Origin: Candidatus Phycorickettsia trachydisci
GTDB taxonomy: Bacteria; Pseudomonadota; Alphaproteobacteria; Rickettsiales; Rickettsiaceae
Reading direction: 5' to 3'
Length of the DNA: 64,000 nt
Assembly (NCBI RefSeq): GCF_003015145.1
Contig: NZ_CP027845.1
Coordinates: 1,408,412 to 1,472,411, forward strand
Positions 53,863 through 64,000 of the stretch are shown here, piece after piece (positions within the stretch are counted from its first letter, which is position 1; each line of letters opens with the position of its first letter). Made by a program: the position numbers and the translations under genes. The notes below the pieces were generated by a model, which did no database searches, was not told the DNA's origin, and saw only the letters and a list, made by a program, of their open reading frames with translations.

Positions 53863-56514
53863 ATGAACAGAAACATGCAAAGATTAATACGTGTTATAGA
53901 AAATAAAGATAGTGCATTAGCAATAAGTTTAATGGAAGATAATCTTGTAGATCTCAACCAACCATTGTGTGAGGATAATGATTCTGAGAATTGTCCTTCT
54001 CCTTTGCATTATGCAGCTAGGTATGGGTTGATCGATGTAATAAGATATTTACTAGACCATGGAAGCAACCCTTTATATAGAGCTAAATTTTGTGAATATC
54101 CTATAACTTGGGCTGCAAAAGCAGGTCAATTAAAAGCCTTTAAAATGTTATGGGGTGCAATAGGTGTTGATAAGTTAGAGGAGAAAAAAATTGATATTAT
54201 CAACTCCGTTATTCGATATGAGCCACATATCGAAGTAGTAAGATGGTTTGTCGAGCAAGGTGTAAGTATTAACGAAAAGCTTTATTATGGTCATAGGACA
54301 CTTCTAGGAAGCGTAATTTATAGTGATGATATAAAAATAGTAGAGTACCTTATTCAGCAGGGTGCTGATGTTGATGTTCTTGGGGATTATAACAAAAACG
54401 TTTTTGAGATAACCAATAACCTTGAGATCATCAAGGTACTTATAAAACATGCCTCACAGTTTGATGCTGAGTCAATTAACACTGCTATAAGAGAAGCTGG
54501 ATCTGCGGCAGTAGAATTACTTATAGAAAAAGGTATTGACTTAAACCAGAAAGATGATGAAGGTTTAATGCCTATTCATATTACTATATTAAATGAAAAT
54601 ATTGAGGTAATACGATCATTATTGAAAGTCAAAGTTGATATCCAGGTCAAAGATCAAAACGGTTATATCCCTATTGAATAAGCTGTCTGTAGTAGAAATG
54701 ATGAGATAATAAAATTATTTAGAGATGAAAATATCGATATTGATTCTGTGACTGTAGAGGGTAATGAAGCTTGTCTATGGGCCATGATGCAAAAATTCGA
54801 TAGCAAGTATGTAGCAAGAGCTATAGAGGAAGGAGGGGTTGAGGCAATAAGATTCCTTCAAGAAAAAGGTTTTGAGATAGATGAATGGTTCATTGAATTA
54901 AACAGTTTGAGAAGTTATAACATTGCTACTTTTGCTGTAGAAAATGGCAATGTGGAGGTAATCGAGCATCTTATAAATTCAGGTATAGATGTTGGTTCCG
55001 CTCAAGTTATACATGAAGCTATGATAGCAGCCATTAAGAATCATCATAGCCAGATAGTAGAGTTATTTATTAAGAAAGGTATTACTGCCCAAAAATATAT
55101 GGGACTAGCTTTGGAAGAGGAAGATATAGACATAATTAAATTATTACAAAAAGCAGATGCAAACATACATCAAAAATGTCCTTTTCCTCGTGATTATGTA
55201 GGAGGAGTCCAACCTAATCCCTATAATGATATCACTATAGAATACGAGCTTCCAAATATAAAGAAAAGCGAAATAATAGAGTGGCTTAAAGAACAAAAAA
55301 TAGCAGTGAACAAGCCTGATGGAGAAGGACGAATTGTCCTACATGGTGCGGTAAAGGCAGGTAGTATGCAAGTAATAAAACTACTTAAGGACCTCGGTGC
55401 TGACTTTACCGCTCAAGATAATGAAGGTAATACCGCTATGCACTATGCCGTTAAAAGTTTAAAGTATGGTATAGAAGGAGAAGTGTTAATAAAATTACTT
55501 AAGGATTTAGGATCTGATATTAATGCAATAAATAATGCAGGACTAGCTCCTATCCATGTTGCTGCATTGTATGGTATAGATTTAAGACCATTATTAGATA
55601 ATGGTGCTGATATTAATCAGCCTGGTGGCGATAAAGGTTGGACGCCATTACATTGTGTTTTAGCAAACAACCGCATACAAGCAGCTGAAGATTTGATAGA
55701 CGTAGGTGCAAACGTTAACGCTGAGGATTATGATGGCTTGACTCCTATTATGAAATATATTAGGGAACAAGGTTCTAGTGATAGGTATTCTCCTTATGTT
55801 ATGAGAATCTTAATTATTGCAGGAGCGCATCTGCCTGTTAATTATCCCGATATTTGTATACATTTAGCAAAGCATAAAAAGGACATTCTCAAAGAATGTG
55901 ATATGCAAGAAAAATTAACTGTACTTGCGAGTTTAGTAGATGCATTTCAAACGCAACCAAGTATAGCTCCGCCAGCCTTTTGTACACGTTTATATGAGGA
56001 GTTTATTAAAAAAAGCGAAGATATGAAAGAATACATAACTAAAGATCGATTAAATAAAGTAACTCATTTAGATCACTGCAAAGAAATAAAAGGTTGTCTT
56101 TCTGAAGCTAAAAAAGAACCATCAACAATGAATATTTCGGAGAACTTAGAACAAGTATTTGATAATAAAATTGAAGAGCTGCAAGATAATTATTTCAAAA
56201 GTTTAAAAATAATTTTTGGTTTCATTACAAGAGATCCTAGCAAAGAGTCTTCTAAAGTTCAAGCTTTGAATACTAAGGAAATTCAAAATAATATAGCAGA
56301 ATGGATGTTTAGCGAAGAGATAGATAAACTGTATGCTAAAATTCCTGCAGGATATATGCCAGAAACTTCAGAGGAAGTAGCTGAGGGTAGACAAGCTAAA
56401 ATACCTCGTTTAGAAAATCTAACTTCTGACTCAGCTGGATCAATAGAACAAAACTTACAAGCTGCTATGGGCTCAGACCATACGTTAGAAACTTTAGGTA
56501 GTAGTATGCACTAG
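53863..56514 (+). pseudogene. Ankyrin-repeat gene (884 codons) with one in-frame TAA
   Basis: The frame is continuous from ATG 53863 to 56514 except for TAA at 54679-54681. It reads GYIPIE, stop, AVCSRNDEIIKLF, where an ankyrin unit would have a sense codon. Before it are about 8 units. After it are more ankyrin units (PLHCVLANNRIQAAEDLIDV and others up to ~55830), a helical region and a tail with GRQAKIPRL (~56387). A GTG or ATG restart downstream could make the second part (from 54748) on its own. It is either a nonsense mutation, or two genes or readthrough. Confidence 0.8.
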
Positions 56515-56647
56515 GATGAGAGGACTAAAAACTACAGTGATCAAATCGTTAACAAAGTAGCTTTTTAAGGACAATATATGAAAACTATGAAATATTTAAA
56601 GCTTTGGTAGGCTTAGTAAATAAATTAATTAAAAAGAAACATCAAAA

Positions 56648-59600
56648 ATGAAAAATGTTTATATGGAGGATAAAGTTGTACTTTTTCATGAATTAGCAGC
56701 TTTTGGAGATATTACTGATATTAAGAAAGTATTAGAGGACGGTATTAATATCAATATTAAGTATAATGGTTCTACGGCATTACATAAGGCTGCCCATCAT
56801 CTTAATATACAAATTGTTAAGTTTTTATTAGATAGTAGAGCCGATGCAAGTATTGTAGATAAGGAAAGTCAAACCCCTCTTGCAGCTTTTAAAGCCGGTA
56901 TAGGATCTTCAATAACTCCTATAACTTGTTTCATGCCTGGTAAATCTTTGCCAGTAGCACAGGGTACTCCATTTAAAATCGCACAAGAAATTACTTACTT
57001 ACTTGAGGAAGCACAACGAGAATGCTTATTTAAAGCCATACAAGAAGATTGTCTTGAGGTTGTTCGATCAGCAAGCCAAAGCATTGATATTAATTGTAAA
57101 AATAAAGAAGGAAGAACGCCATTGCATGAAGCCGTATTAAAAGAGAACCTTAAGGTAGTTCAAGTATTAGTTGCAAAAGGGTCGAATTTAAATGATACAA
57201 ATAACCATGGATGGACACCTTTGCATATCGCAGCCTATAAGGGGAATGCCCAAATAATTGAATGGCTTTTATTGCAAAGAGATACAAGGATTGACATAAA
57301 AAATTCTAACAATGAAACGCCTTTACATGTATCTCTTAGATCTCCTGCAAGTAATCCGGAGATTATTAAATTACTATTAGATGATAGTAGGATTAATTCT
57401 AAATGTATTAATACACAAGGCATTAGGGGTGAGACTTGTTTGCATATAGCTGCAGAAAAAGGGTATGACACAATAGTACAAGATTTGCTAAAAAAAGATG
57501 CTAGAATTGATGCCATAAGTTATGGAAAAGCCACCCCCTTGCATTGCGCTGCAAAAGATGGACATCTTAATGTAGTAAACACTCTTCTAAAAAAAGGTGC
57601 TAAAGTTGATGCTAAAATTGAAAAGGACAAATATTTACATATGGCTGCAAGAAAAGGGCATATCGAGGTCATAAAGGCTCTTCTAGAAGCAAAAGATACT
57701 AATATTAATGCTACCGATAATAAAGGTCTTACACCTTTGCATTGGGCTGTATTATATGGGAAGGTCGAGGTAATAAAGGTTCTTCTAGGAGCGAAAAATA
57801 TTAATCTTTATGCTGAAAATATGTACGGTCCTACACCTTTGCATATTGCTTCATTCAAGGGGTATAGCAAGATAGTAGAGATCCTTCTAGAAACAAAAGA
57901 TATTAATGTTAATGCTAAAGACGAGGATAATTTTACACCTTTGCATTGCGCTGCAGCAGATGGACATGTTGAGATAGTAAATGCTCTTCTAAAGGCTCTT
58001 CTACATAAGCATGTTACGGTTGATGCTAAAGATGAAAAAGGTTGGGCTCCTTTACATTGGGCTGCGAACAAAGGACATAGTACAGTAGTGCAAGCTTTGT
58101 TGGATGGAGGAGCTGATATTAACTCTAAAGATGAAAAAGGTTTGACTCCTTTGTATATGGCTGTGGACGGAGGGTATGGTACAGTAATACAAGTTTTGTT
58201 AGATAGGGGGGCTGATGTTAATACCAAAAAAAACAAACAAGGACAAACACCTTTACATATAGCCGCACACAATGGAGGTGTTGAGGTAGTAAAGGCTCTT
58301 CTAGGTAATGGTGCTAAGGTTGATGCTATAAATTATGCAGAATCTACTCCTTTGCATATCGCTGCAAAAGAAGGGCATAGCACAGTAGTACAAACTTTAT
58401 TAGATGGGGGAGCTGATATCAATGCCCAAGAGGCAGGAGGTTGGACTCCTTTGCATATGGCTGTGGACGGAGGGTATGGTACAGTAGTACAAGTTTTGTT
58501 AGATAGAGGGGCTAATGTTAATATCCAAGGGAAGCAAAGTTGGACACCTTTGCATTTAGCCGCACAAAACCGAGATGTTGAGGTAGTAAAGGCTCTTGTA
58601 GAAAAAGAGGCTTACGTTAGTGTTAAAGGTCTAAAAAGTTGCACACCTTTACATATAGCCGCACAAAATGGAGGTGTTGAGGTAGTAAAGACTCTTCTAG
58701 GTAATGGTGCTGAGGTTGATGTTCAAGATAGTGCAAAAGCTACCCCTTTGCATACAGCTGCACAAAATGGACATAGTACAGTAGTGCAAGCTTTGTTGGA
58801 TGGGGGAGCTAAGATTAATGCCCAAAAGGAAGAAGGTTGGACTCCTTTGCATATGGCTGTGGACGGAGGGTATGGTACAGTAGTACAAGTTTTGTTAGAT
58901 AGAGGGGCTGATATTAACGCCCAAAAAAATAAAGAAGGTTGGACACCTTTGCATACCGCTGCATATAAAGGGCACGCTGCGTTAGTAAAAACTTTAGTAA
59001 CCCGAGGTGCTAATGTTAGCCTAAAAGATGTAGAAGGCTTGACACCTGTTGAGCTTATTAATCCTAAAGTTCTAAATAATCCACATAAAATCATTGAAAT
59101 ACTTAAAAAAGCAGAAAGTAATCCTTTAAAAAAGATGAAAATAAACTCCGCTGTCTCTGATTCCAACCTTTATACATCCTTACAAAAAGCTATAATTGAT
59201 AATAAGATTCGGGAGATTAAGAGGTTAGTAGAAGATGAAACTCTCGATGTTAATCAACCTAACAAAGAAGGTAAAACAGCCTTACATATTGCTACACAAA
59301 AAGGTCATCTTGAAGTAGTAGAATACCTAATAGACAAAGGTGCTAATGTTGATGCCCAAGATCAAAACAAATGTACACCTTTGCATTGGGCTGCATACAG
59401 GGGGCACCTTGATATCGTAAAATTTTTGGCTTCAAAAGCTGATATTGATGCTAGGGCTCAAAATGGCACTACTCCTCTACATCATGCTGCAGCAAATGGA
59501 CATACTGCGGTAGTGGAGGCTTTGGTAGACAAAGGTGCTAATGTTGATGCCCAAGATCAAAACAAATATGCACCTTTGCATTGGGCTGGATGTAAGGGTC

Positions 59601-61519
59601 ATCTTGATGTCATAAAGTTCTTGGCTCCAAAAGCTAATATTGAGGCTAAGGCTCAAGATGGCTCTACTCCTCTACATCTTGCTGCACAAAATGGACATAC
59701 TGCGGTAGTGGAGGCCTTGGTAGACAAAGGTGCTGAGGTCAGTGCAAAAAATGTTCGAGGCCTTACACCTATTCAGCTTGTTTCTAAAGGCTCAGATGCC
59801 GCAAATAAAATAATTACAGTGCTTAAAGAAGCGGATAGTAATTCTTACACACGCTTACAAAAAGCTATAATTAATGAGCAAATTCAGGAGATTAAGAGGT
59901 TAATAGAAGATGAAACTCTTGATATTAATCAACTTAACAAAGAAGGTAAAACAGCTTTACATATCGCTACGCAAAAAGGTCAATTAGATACGATACAAAT
60001 GTTATTATCAAATAAACATATTAATATAAACGCTCAAGATGGAGACGGAAATACAGCTTTGCATCTGTCTATGCAAAAAGGATTATTGAATGATAAAGGT
60101 GAAACATACGTTGTACAGCAGCTTTTGTATCGTTACGCTAACCCTTATGTTAAAAATAACTTAGGGTACTTACCTTGTGACTTAGCTGCAATTAATGGAA
60201 ATATCACGGCAATAGAATGTTTTCTGAATCGTGCACTTATTATCATTGATGATGATAGAAATGCTTTGCTAAGCGAGCAAAATATCGCTAGCAAGTTCTT
60301 TTTAAATAAAGATGATATAACCCAACTTATGCATTTAGCTGTAAAATATAAACAATTAGAACTCCTAAAGTGGATGCTAGAAGAAAAAGCTAATATTGAT
60401 GCTGCGGCTCAGAATGGGTTGACACCTTTGCATATTGCAGCGCAATATGGTCACCTTGAAATAGTCGAGTATTTCGTGAACGAAGGAGCTAATATTGAAG
60501 CTATAGAAACACACGGCGCTACTCCTCTGCATATGGCTGCAGGAAAAGGCCGCCTTGAAGTAGTCGAATATCTTCTAAGTAAAGGGGCTAATGTTGAGGC
60601 TGCAACTCATGGTGGGTTGACACCTTTGCATATTGCAGCAAACCAGGGTCAGCTTGAAGTAGTAGAATACCTAATAGACAAAGGTGCTAAGATTGAGGCT
60701 ACAAGTTACAAGGGCGCTACTCCTTTACATATTGCAGCAGACCAGGGTCAGCTTGAAGTAGTAAAATACCTAGTAGACGAGAAAGCTGACATTGAGGCTA
60801 CGGCTCAAGGTGGATATACTCCATTACATATTGCAGCACAACAGGGTCACCTTGAAGTAGTCGAGTATCTCTTGAGCAAAGAGGCTAAAATCGAAGCTGT
60901 ACTTAGGGATTGCTGGACTCCTCTTCTTATAGCTACGAGAAGAGGCCACTTTAATGTTGTGCAAAAACTACTGGACAACAATGCTGACTGTAAAGCTATT
61001 ACTAAACATCAAGACACAACTTTACATCTAGCAGTATCAAGCAACAACATAGATTTGGTTAAACTTTTCTTAGATAAAGAACTTAATCTAGAAGAAATTA
61101 AAGATGCTGATGGTAATACTCCTATGCAATTGGCTGAAAAAAATGGTAATCAAGAAATACTACAACTGTTATCTCAGGTTAAAAAAATAGATAAAGACAG
61201 CTTATCAGATTCCAAAAAAGACTATCAGCAGGAGGTAAATAGCAATAAAGAAGACGAGTTTAAAGCTTATAAACTAGATCAAGCTCAAGTGCAGAAGGAT
61301 AGCAGTGTCATTAATCAGACAAATGATAGTGGTTGTTATGAAGGAGACCAAGCTAAAGCTAATAGACCGCCTCAAGCAACAACTTACCAACAAAATGATT
61401 ATAACCTAGAAGAATCTTTAAATGAAGCACCTATTAATTGCCACAAAATGGATGGAGTTTCAGCTGAATTAGTAGGATGCAATACCGAGTCAAAAATTAT
61501 AGAGTCTTCGCCTCAATAG
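56648..61519 (+). CDS. Large ankyrin-repeat protein, 1623 aa
   Basis: About 40 ankyrin units span residues ~5-1520, with two interruptions (~835-860 and ~1060-1085). At both, the pattern 'xLxKA(E/D)SN ... LQKAII(D/N)xxIxEIKRL(V/I)EDETLD' repeats, showing block duplication. Near-identical units recur, for example GWTPLHMAVDGGYGTVVQVL three times between 58.1 and 58.9 kb. The region 57609-57946 is identical to part of the minus-strand 839-aa gene. The C-terminal ~120 residues are polar and acidic without ankyrins (QEVNSNKEDEFKAYKLDQAQ), perhaps a secretion or disordered tail. No signal peptide. The start MKNVYMEDK has an alternative Met six codons in. Confidence 0.88.
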   Translation: MKNVYMEDKVVLFHELAAFGDITDIKKVLEDGININIKYNGSTALHKAAHHLNIQIVKFLLDSRADASIVDKESQTPLAAFKAGIGSSITPITCFMPGKSLPVAQGTPFKIAQEITYLLEEAQRECLFKAIQEDCLEVVRSASQSIDINCKNKEGRTPLHEAVLKENLKVVQVLVAKGSNLNDTNNHGWTPLHIAAYKGNAQIIEWLLLQRDTRIDIKNSNNETPLHVSLRSPASNPEIIKLLLDDSRINSKCINTQGIRGETCLHIAAEKGYDTIVQDLLKKDARIDAISYGKATPLHCAAKDGHLNVVNTLLKKGAKVDAKIEKDKYLHMAARKGHIEVIKALLEAKDTNINATDNKGLTPLHWAVLYGKVEVIKVLLGAKNINLYAENMYGPTPLHIASFKGYSKIVEILLETKDINVNAKDEDNFTPLHCAAADGHVEIVNALLKALLHKHVTVDAKDEKGWAPLHWAANKGHSTVVQALLDGGADINSKDEKGLTPLYMAVDGGYGTVIQVLLDRGADVNTKKNKQGQTPLHIAAHNGGVEVVKALLGNGAKVDAINYAESTPLHIAAKEGHSTVVQTLLDGGADINAQEAGGWTPLHMAVDGGYGTVVQVLLDRGANVNIQGKQSWTPLHLAAQNRDVEVVKALVEKEAYVSVKGLKSCTPLHIAAQNGGVEVVKTLLGNGAEVDVQDSAKATPLHTAAQNGHSTVVQALLDGGAKINAQKEEGWTPLHMAVDGGYGTVVQVLLDRGADINAQKNKEGWTPLHTAAYKGHAALVKTLVTRGANVSLKDVEGLTPVELINPKVLNNPHKIIEILKKAESNPLKKMKINSAVSDSNLYTSLQKAIIDNKIREIKRLVEDETLDVNQPNKEGKTALHIATQKGHLEVVEYLIDKGANVDAQDQNKCTPLHWAAYRGHLDIVKFLASKADIDARAQNGTTPLHHAAANGHTAVVEALVDKGANVDAQDQNKYAPLHWAGCKGHLDVIKFLAPKANIEAKAQDGSTPLHLAAQNGHTAVVEALVDKGAEVSAKNVRGLTPIQLVSKGSDAANKIITVLKEADSNSYTRLQKAIINEQIQEIKRLIEDETLDINQLNKEGKTALHIATQKGQLDTIQMLLSNKHININAQDGDGNTALHLSMQKGLLNDKGETYVVQQLLYRYANPYVKNNLGYLPCDLAAINGNITAIECFLNRALIIIDDDRNALLSEQNIASKFFLNKDDITQLMHLAVKYKQLELLKWMLEEKANIDAAAQNGLTPLHIAAQYGHLEIVEYFVNEGANIEAIETHGATPLHMAAGKGRLEVVEYLLSKGANVEAATHGGLTPLHIAANQGQLEVVEYLIDKGAKIEATSYKGATPLHIAADQGQLEVVKYLVDEKADIEATAQGGYTPLHIAAQQGHLEVVEYLLSKEAKIEAVLRDCWTPLLIATRRGHFNVVQKLLDNNADCKAITKHQDTTLHLAVSSNNIDLVKLFLDKELNLEEIKDADGNTPMQLAEKNGNQEILQLLSQVKKIDKDSLSDSKKDYQQEVNSNKEDEFKAYKLDQAQVQKDSSVINQTNDSGCYEGDQAKANRPPQATTYQQNDYNLEESLNEAPINCHKMDGVSAELVGCNTESKIIESSPQ

Positions 61520-61584
61520 GTTCCAACGACACAAAGATACAGTTTGAAATAGCAATAGCTTTTTTAATTATTTTTTTTCCAACG

Positions 61585-63714
61585 TTAGACCATATCGTCA
61601 CTTATTGAAGACGACGCATTACCAGTTTCTTGAGACTCGTTGTTTAAAGGTAAGGCACCATCTATATAGGGCTCTGCACCCAAAACAGTTTCATATGATA
61701 CTTCTACCTCATCATCTTTTTCTGATTCTGTTGAAGAAGAGGTATGTTGTTTTTTTGATGCTGAAGCTTCTGTATTTGAATCGTCGGCACTACGTTTTTC
61801 AGGTAGAATGGACGTATTTAGTTGGTCTGCTTGTTCTATTGTATCAACTATATTCAGCTCTGCTTCCAATTCTTCAATGTCAGTTTTAAAATATTTAGGA
61901 GGACAGTGTAATTTGTCTATTTTGCTTAGTAAGCCACTAAGTATATGCTGAAATTCTTTTGTATATCTTAAGTACTTGATGTACTGCATTTTCGATTTCA
62001 AGGTGTCATAAAATTCATTCAAAACTCTTTCTGATTCAAAAGAACGTGATTGATGTAATTCATTTTGATTTTCAATAACATTTTTATAATTATCGTTAAC
62101 CTTGGAAATCGTTTCTTTAAAGATTTTTATTAATTCCTGAATATAATCTTTTTGGATTGTTTGATGGACTATATCGCTTCGTGATTCAGAATATTCTGAA
62201 ATGGGAGAATAATAAGATTGATCTTTGTCTTTTTGATTCTGCATTTCGATTTCAATAGCATTGTCTATACACTTCAGTATTATAATAATCTTCGATGCTA
62301 TATTGGGAACGTGATGTACTATTCTCTCAGATAGTTCTTCTTGGTTCTGGATAAAATGCTTCAACCATTTTTGCTTTAATAATTCAAATATTACATCTAT
62401 TTGACCTCTCTTTAAAGCCAAATCTAGGATTGTTACTTCATCACCATAATAATTTATTTTAGTCTGAATATTTCCTTCTAATTCTGCCAAAAATTTAAAC
62501 ATATTTACTTTACCACAATCTATAGATGTAAATATGGGTGTCAAACCACTTGAGTCCTTTAATTGGCAATTTAAGCCTTTTTGATCCATGTACCGCATTA
62601 CATTTACATGGTCTGTTTTAGCTATTTCATTAACTATACTACCATGCTCTTTAACAAACTCATCATCAAAGTCTAATCTAGCTCCTTTTTCTTCATGTAA
62701 ATATTTTACTATACTCAAATGCCCATTTATTGCTGCTAAATGCAATGGTTGATAAGGTACTTCTCTGGGCTCAAAATTTTCAGATGATTCTATTGTAATT
62801 GTACGTTGAAAGTCCGCACCTTGCTTTACCAAATGTCTTACTACCTCAGAATACCCCTTCTCTGCTGCTCCATGTAAGGGATTTGGTGTATCTCTACCAG
62901 GGAATCTCAAGTTAATATCAGCATGATTGCCTATCAGGATCTTTACTAAACTTATATCCCCTTGCTCTGCTGCTAAGTATAAAGGTGTGACTTTCTCTTC
63001 ATAAAAGTTTTTTTTATATGTTTGATTTTCTTTTCGGTAAATAATACTAATATTAGGATTAAAACCTTCTGCTAAAAAACTTTGAACAGCTTCTAAATCT
63101 CCTTTATATACACTCTTGCAAAAAGATTCAACCTGCTCTAAATATTGCTGTATTGGTTCGGATAGAGCAGAAAAATTGAATTTTTGAAAGATATATGGCG
63201 TATCCATACCATCTAATTGCATCTCCATATCAGCTCCTTGACTAAGTAAGTATTTCAACATGTCCAGATTATTGTTTTTTGCTGCTAAAGGCAATAAAGG
63301 GTTATACTTATTGAATGCAGCACCATTTTGTATTAAATATTTTACTATCCCTATATAGTTATTTTTCACCGCTGGAATTAATGCTCGTGTTAACGCATTT
63401 TTAAAGTTATCTTCTTTATGTATGTCTCTGCCTATAAGATCTTCTATGATATTTTGGTGTCCATATTGTGCTGCTAAATAAAAAGGACATCCACTGCTTG
63501 GTCTTATATCAACACCTTCTGCTAACAGATTTTGTGTATCTTCATCTTTTTCAATTAGAGGTTCTGCAGCTATAAAATCGTTATCTTCTTCTAGCAGCCT
63601 TTGTACCTCTTCTATATTTCCATCTTTCACAGCGAGGATAAAATTTTTCATTTCTTCTGTCATATTTAATTTATTTTGTATTAATGCATTTAGGTTTATG
63701 ACTTTTATGACCAT
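61585..63714 (-). CDS. Ankyrin-repeat protein, 709 aa
   Basis: The N-terminal unit NFILAVKDGNIEEVQRLLEE and about nine further units run to ~430 (for example TPLYLAAEQGDISLVKILIGNHADIN). A helical region spans ~450-625. A polar tail carries PEKRSADDSNTEASASKKQHTSSS (quoted in part: EKRSADD and SKKQH) with two basic clusters. The start at 63714 is supported by AGGTG eight bases before the ATG; a second Met at residue 18 (MTEEMKNF) has no such site. The gene is convergent with the 1623-aa gene, with a short T-rich gap. Confidence 0.85.
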   Translation of the reverse strand: MVIKVINLNALIQNKLNMTEEMKNFILAVKDGNIEEVQRLLEEDNDFIAAEPLIEKDEDTQNLLAEGVDIRPSSGCPFYLAAQYGHQNIIEDLIGRDIHKEDNFKNALTRALIPAVKNNYIGIVKYLIQNGAAFNKYNPLLPLAAKNNNLDMLKYLLSQGADMEMQLDGMDTPYIFQKFNFSALSEPIQQYLEQVESFCKSVYKGDLEAVQSFLAEGFNPNISIIYRKENQTYKKNFYEEKVTPLYLAAEQGDISLVKILIGNHADINLRFPGRDTPNPLHGAAEKGYSEVVRHLVKQGADFQRTITIESSENFEPREVPYQPLHLAAINGHLSIVKYLHEEKGARLDFDDEFVKEHGSIVNEIAKTDHVNVMRYMDQKGLNCQLKDSSGLTPIFTSIDCGKVNMFKFLAELEGNIQTKINYYGDEVTILDLALKRGQIDVIFELLKQKWLKHFIQNQEELSERIVHHVPNIASKIIIILKCIDNAIEIEMQNQKDKDQSYYSPISEYSESRSDIVHQTIQKDYIQELIKIFKETISKVNDNYKNVIENQNELHQSRSFESERVLNEFYDTLKSKMQYIKYLRYTKEFQHILSGLLSKIDKLHCPPKYFKTDIEELEAELNIVDTIEQADQLNTSILPEKRSADDSNTEASASKKQHTSSSTESEKDDEVEVSYETVLGAEPYIDGALPLNNESQETGNASSSISDDMV

Positions 63715-64000
63715 AATAACACCTAATTAAAGAAACTGCAATTTTGAGGAATAATGTATTAGGTAGTTGCTACGATGAAAAGTTACAGAGCAACTCTGGT
63801 TACGTGCAGTCAAAATTTTGGTTCGAAAAATTTTGTCCTGGATAAAGCGGAGGGGCATTAGAATAATGCAGGCTTAGTTGGAGTTGATTTATTGTGTAGT
63901 ATATTTATTCGCTAGCTTTAAAGAACTATTATACTTTGAAAATTATGCTATTTGTTATACCAGGTAAAGCTAAAATATGAGAAACTTTGGGCTTAGAGGC
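63715..64000. other. Right-edge stretch, nothing identified
   Basis: About 286 bp without a coding frame I can support. The sequence AAAATTTTGGTTCGAAAAATTTT near 63814-63836 is self-complementary in part (quoted here as AAAATTTT...AAAATTTT) and may be a small hairpin. It likely holds the promoter of the 709-aa gene. Confidence 0.35.

Overview
The window is an AT-rich, repeat-laden bacterial segment, most likely from a Rickettsiales endosymbiont (Rickettsia, Orientia or Midichloriaceae-like). This is inferred from: a tRNA-Trp-secE-nusG block; an alphaproteobacterial-type citrate synthase and UDG; a mitochondrial-type complex I NDUFS4-like subunit; an OTT_1508-like deaminase; a palindromic insert inside the RNase P RNA; Rpn/PD-(D/E)XK proteins; and very dense ankyrin-repeat genes. 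No species can be named from the sequence alone.

Layout. 1-5 kb is core: nusG (cut by the edge), secE, tRNA-Trp and folB on the minus strand, then a giant Aas-like MFS/acyltransferase/adenylation-like fusion, the NDUFS4-like subunit and xseB. 5-8.9 kb holds two ankyrin genes and a dead paralogue. 8.9-13.9 kb is core again: a tight minus-strand run pepP-udg-gltA-osmC, behind rnpB and a small lipoprotein. 14-25 kb is a decaying mobile zone: a Phd/VapC pair with a frameshifted antitoxin, a 910-aa helical protein behind an Rpn stub, a transposon-end relic carrying a group II intron fragment cut by an IS6-like element, a broken ankyrin gene, a broken resolvase, an Ogt-type methyltransferase and an AbiE toxin-antitoxin pair. 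25-40 kb holds the large accessory proteins: a 2417-aa protein combining Gly-rich segments, a candidate CE-clan cysteine protease domain and a long ankyrin array; a 1012-aa ankyrin protein; and a 967-aa paralogue of the 910-aa protein.

40-50 kb has two more toxin-antitoxin pairs and an ~8 kb transposon, 42.07-50.10 kb. Its two ends are recognisable inverted copies of a multi-site end sequence. Inside it lie a deaminase operon, an Rpn protein, remnants of an ATPase, a DDE transposase with two frameshifts and an intact serine recombinase. A complete group II intron sits in one end. 50-64 kb holds a third toxin-antitoxin pair, a 137-bp MITE-like element and four more ankyrin genes. One of these has a single in-frame stop, and two share a 338-bp identical tract in opposite orientation.

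How it fits together (inference): the ankyrin, protease and deaminase proteins look like host-directed effectors or weapons. Several ankyrin proteins share a post-ankyrin helical region and a polar tail with short basic clusters. The mobile elements and shared repeats explain the constant reshuffling of the ankyrin set. Many genes are broken by one-base indels. Some of these lie in A-runs, so sequencing error must be separated from true decay.
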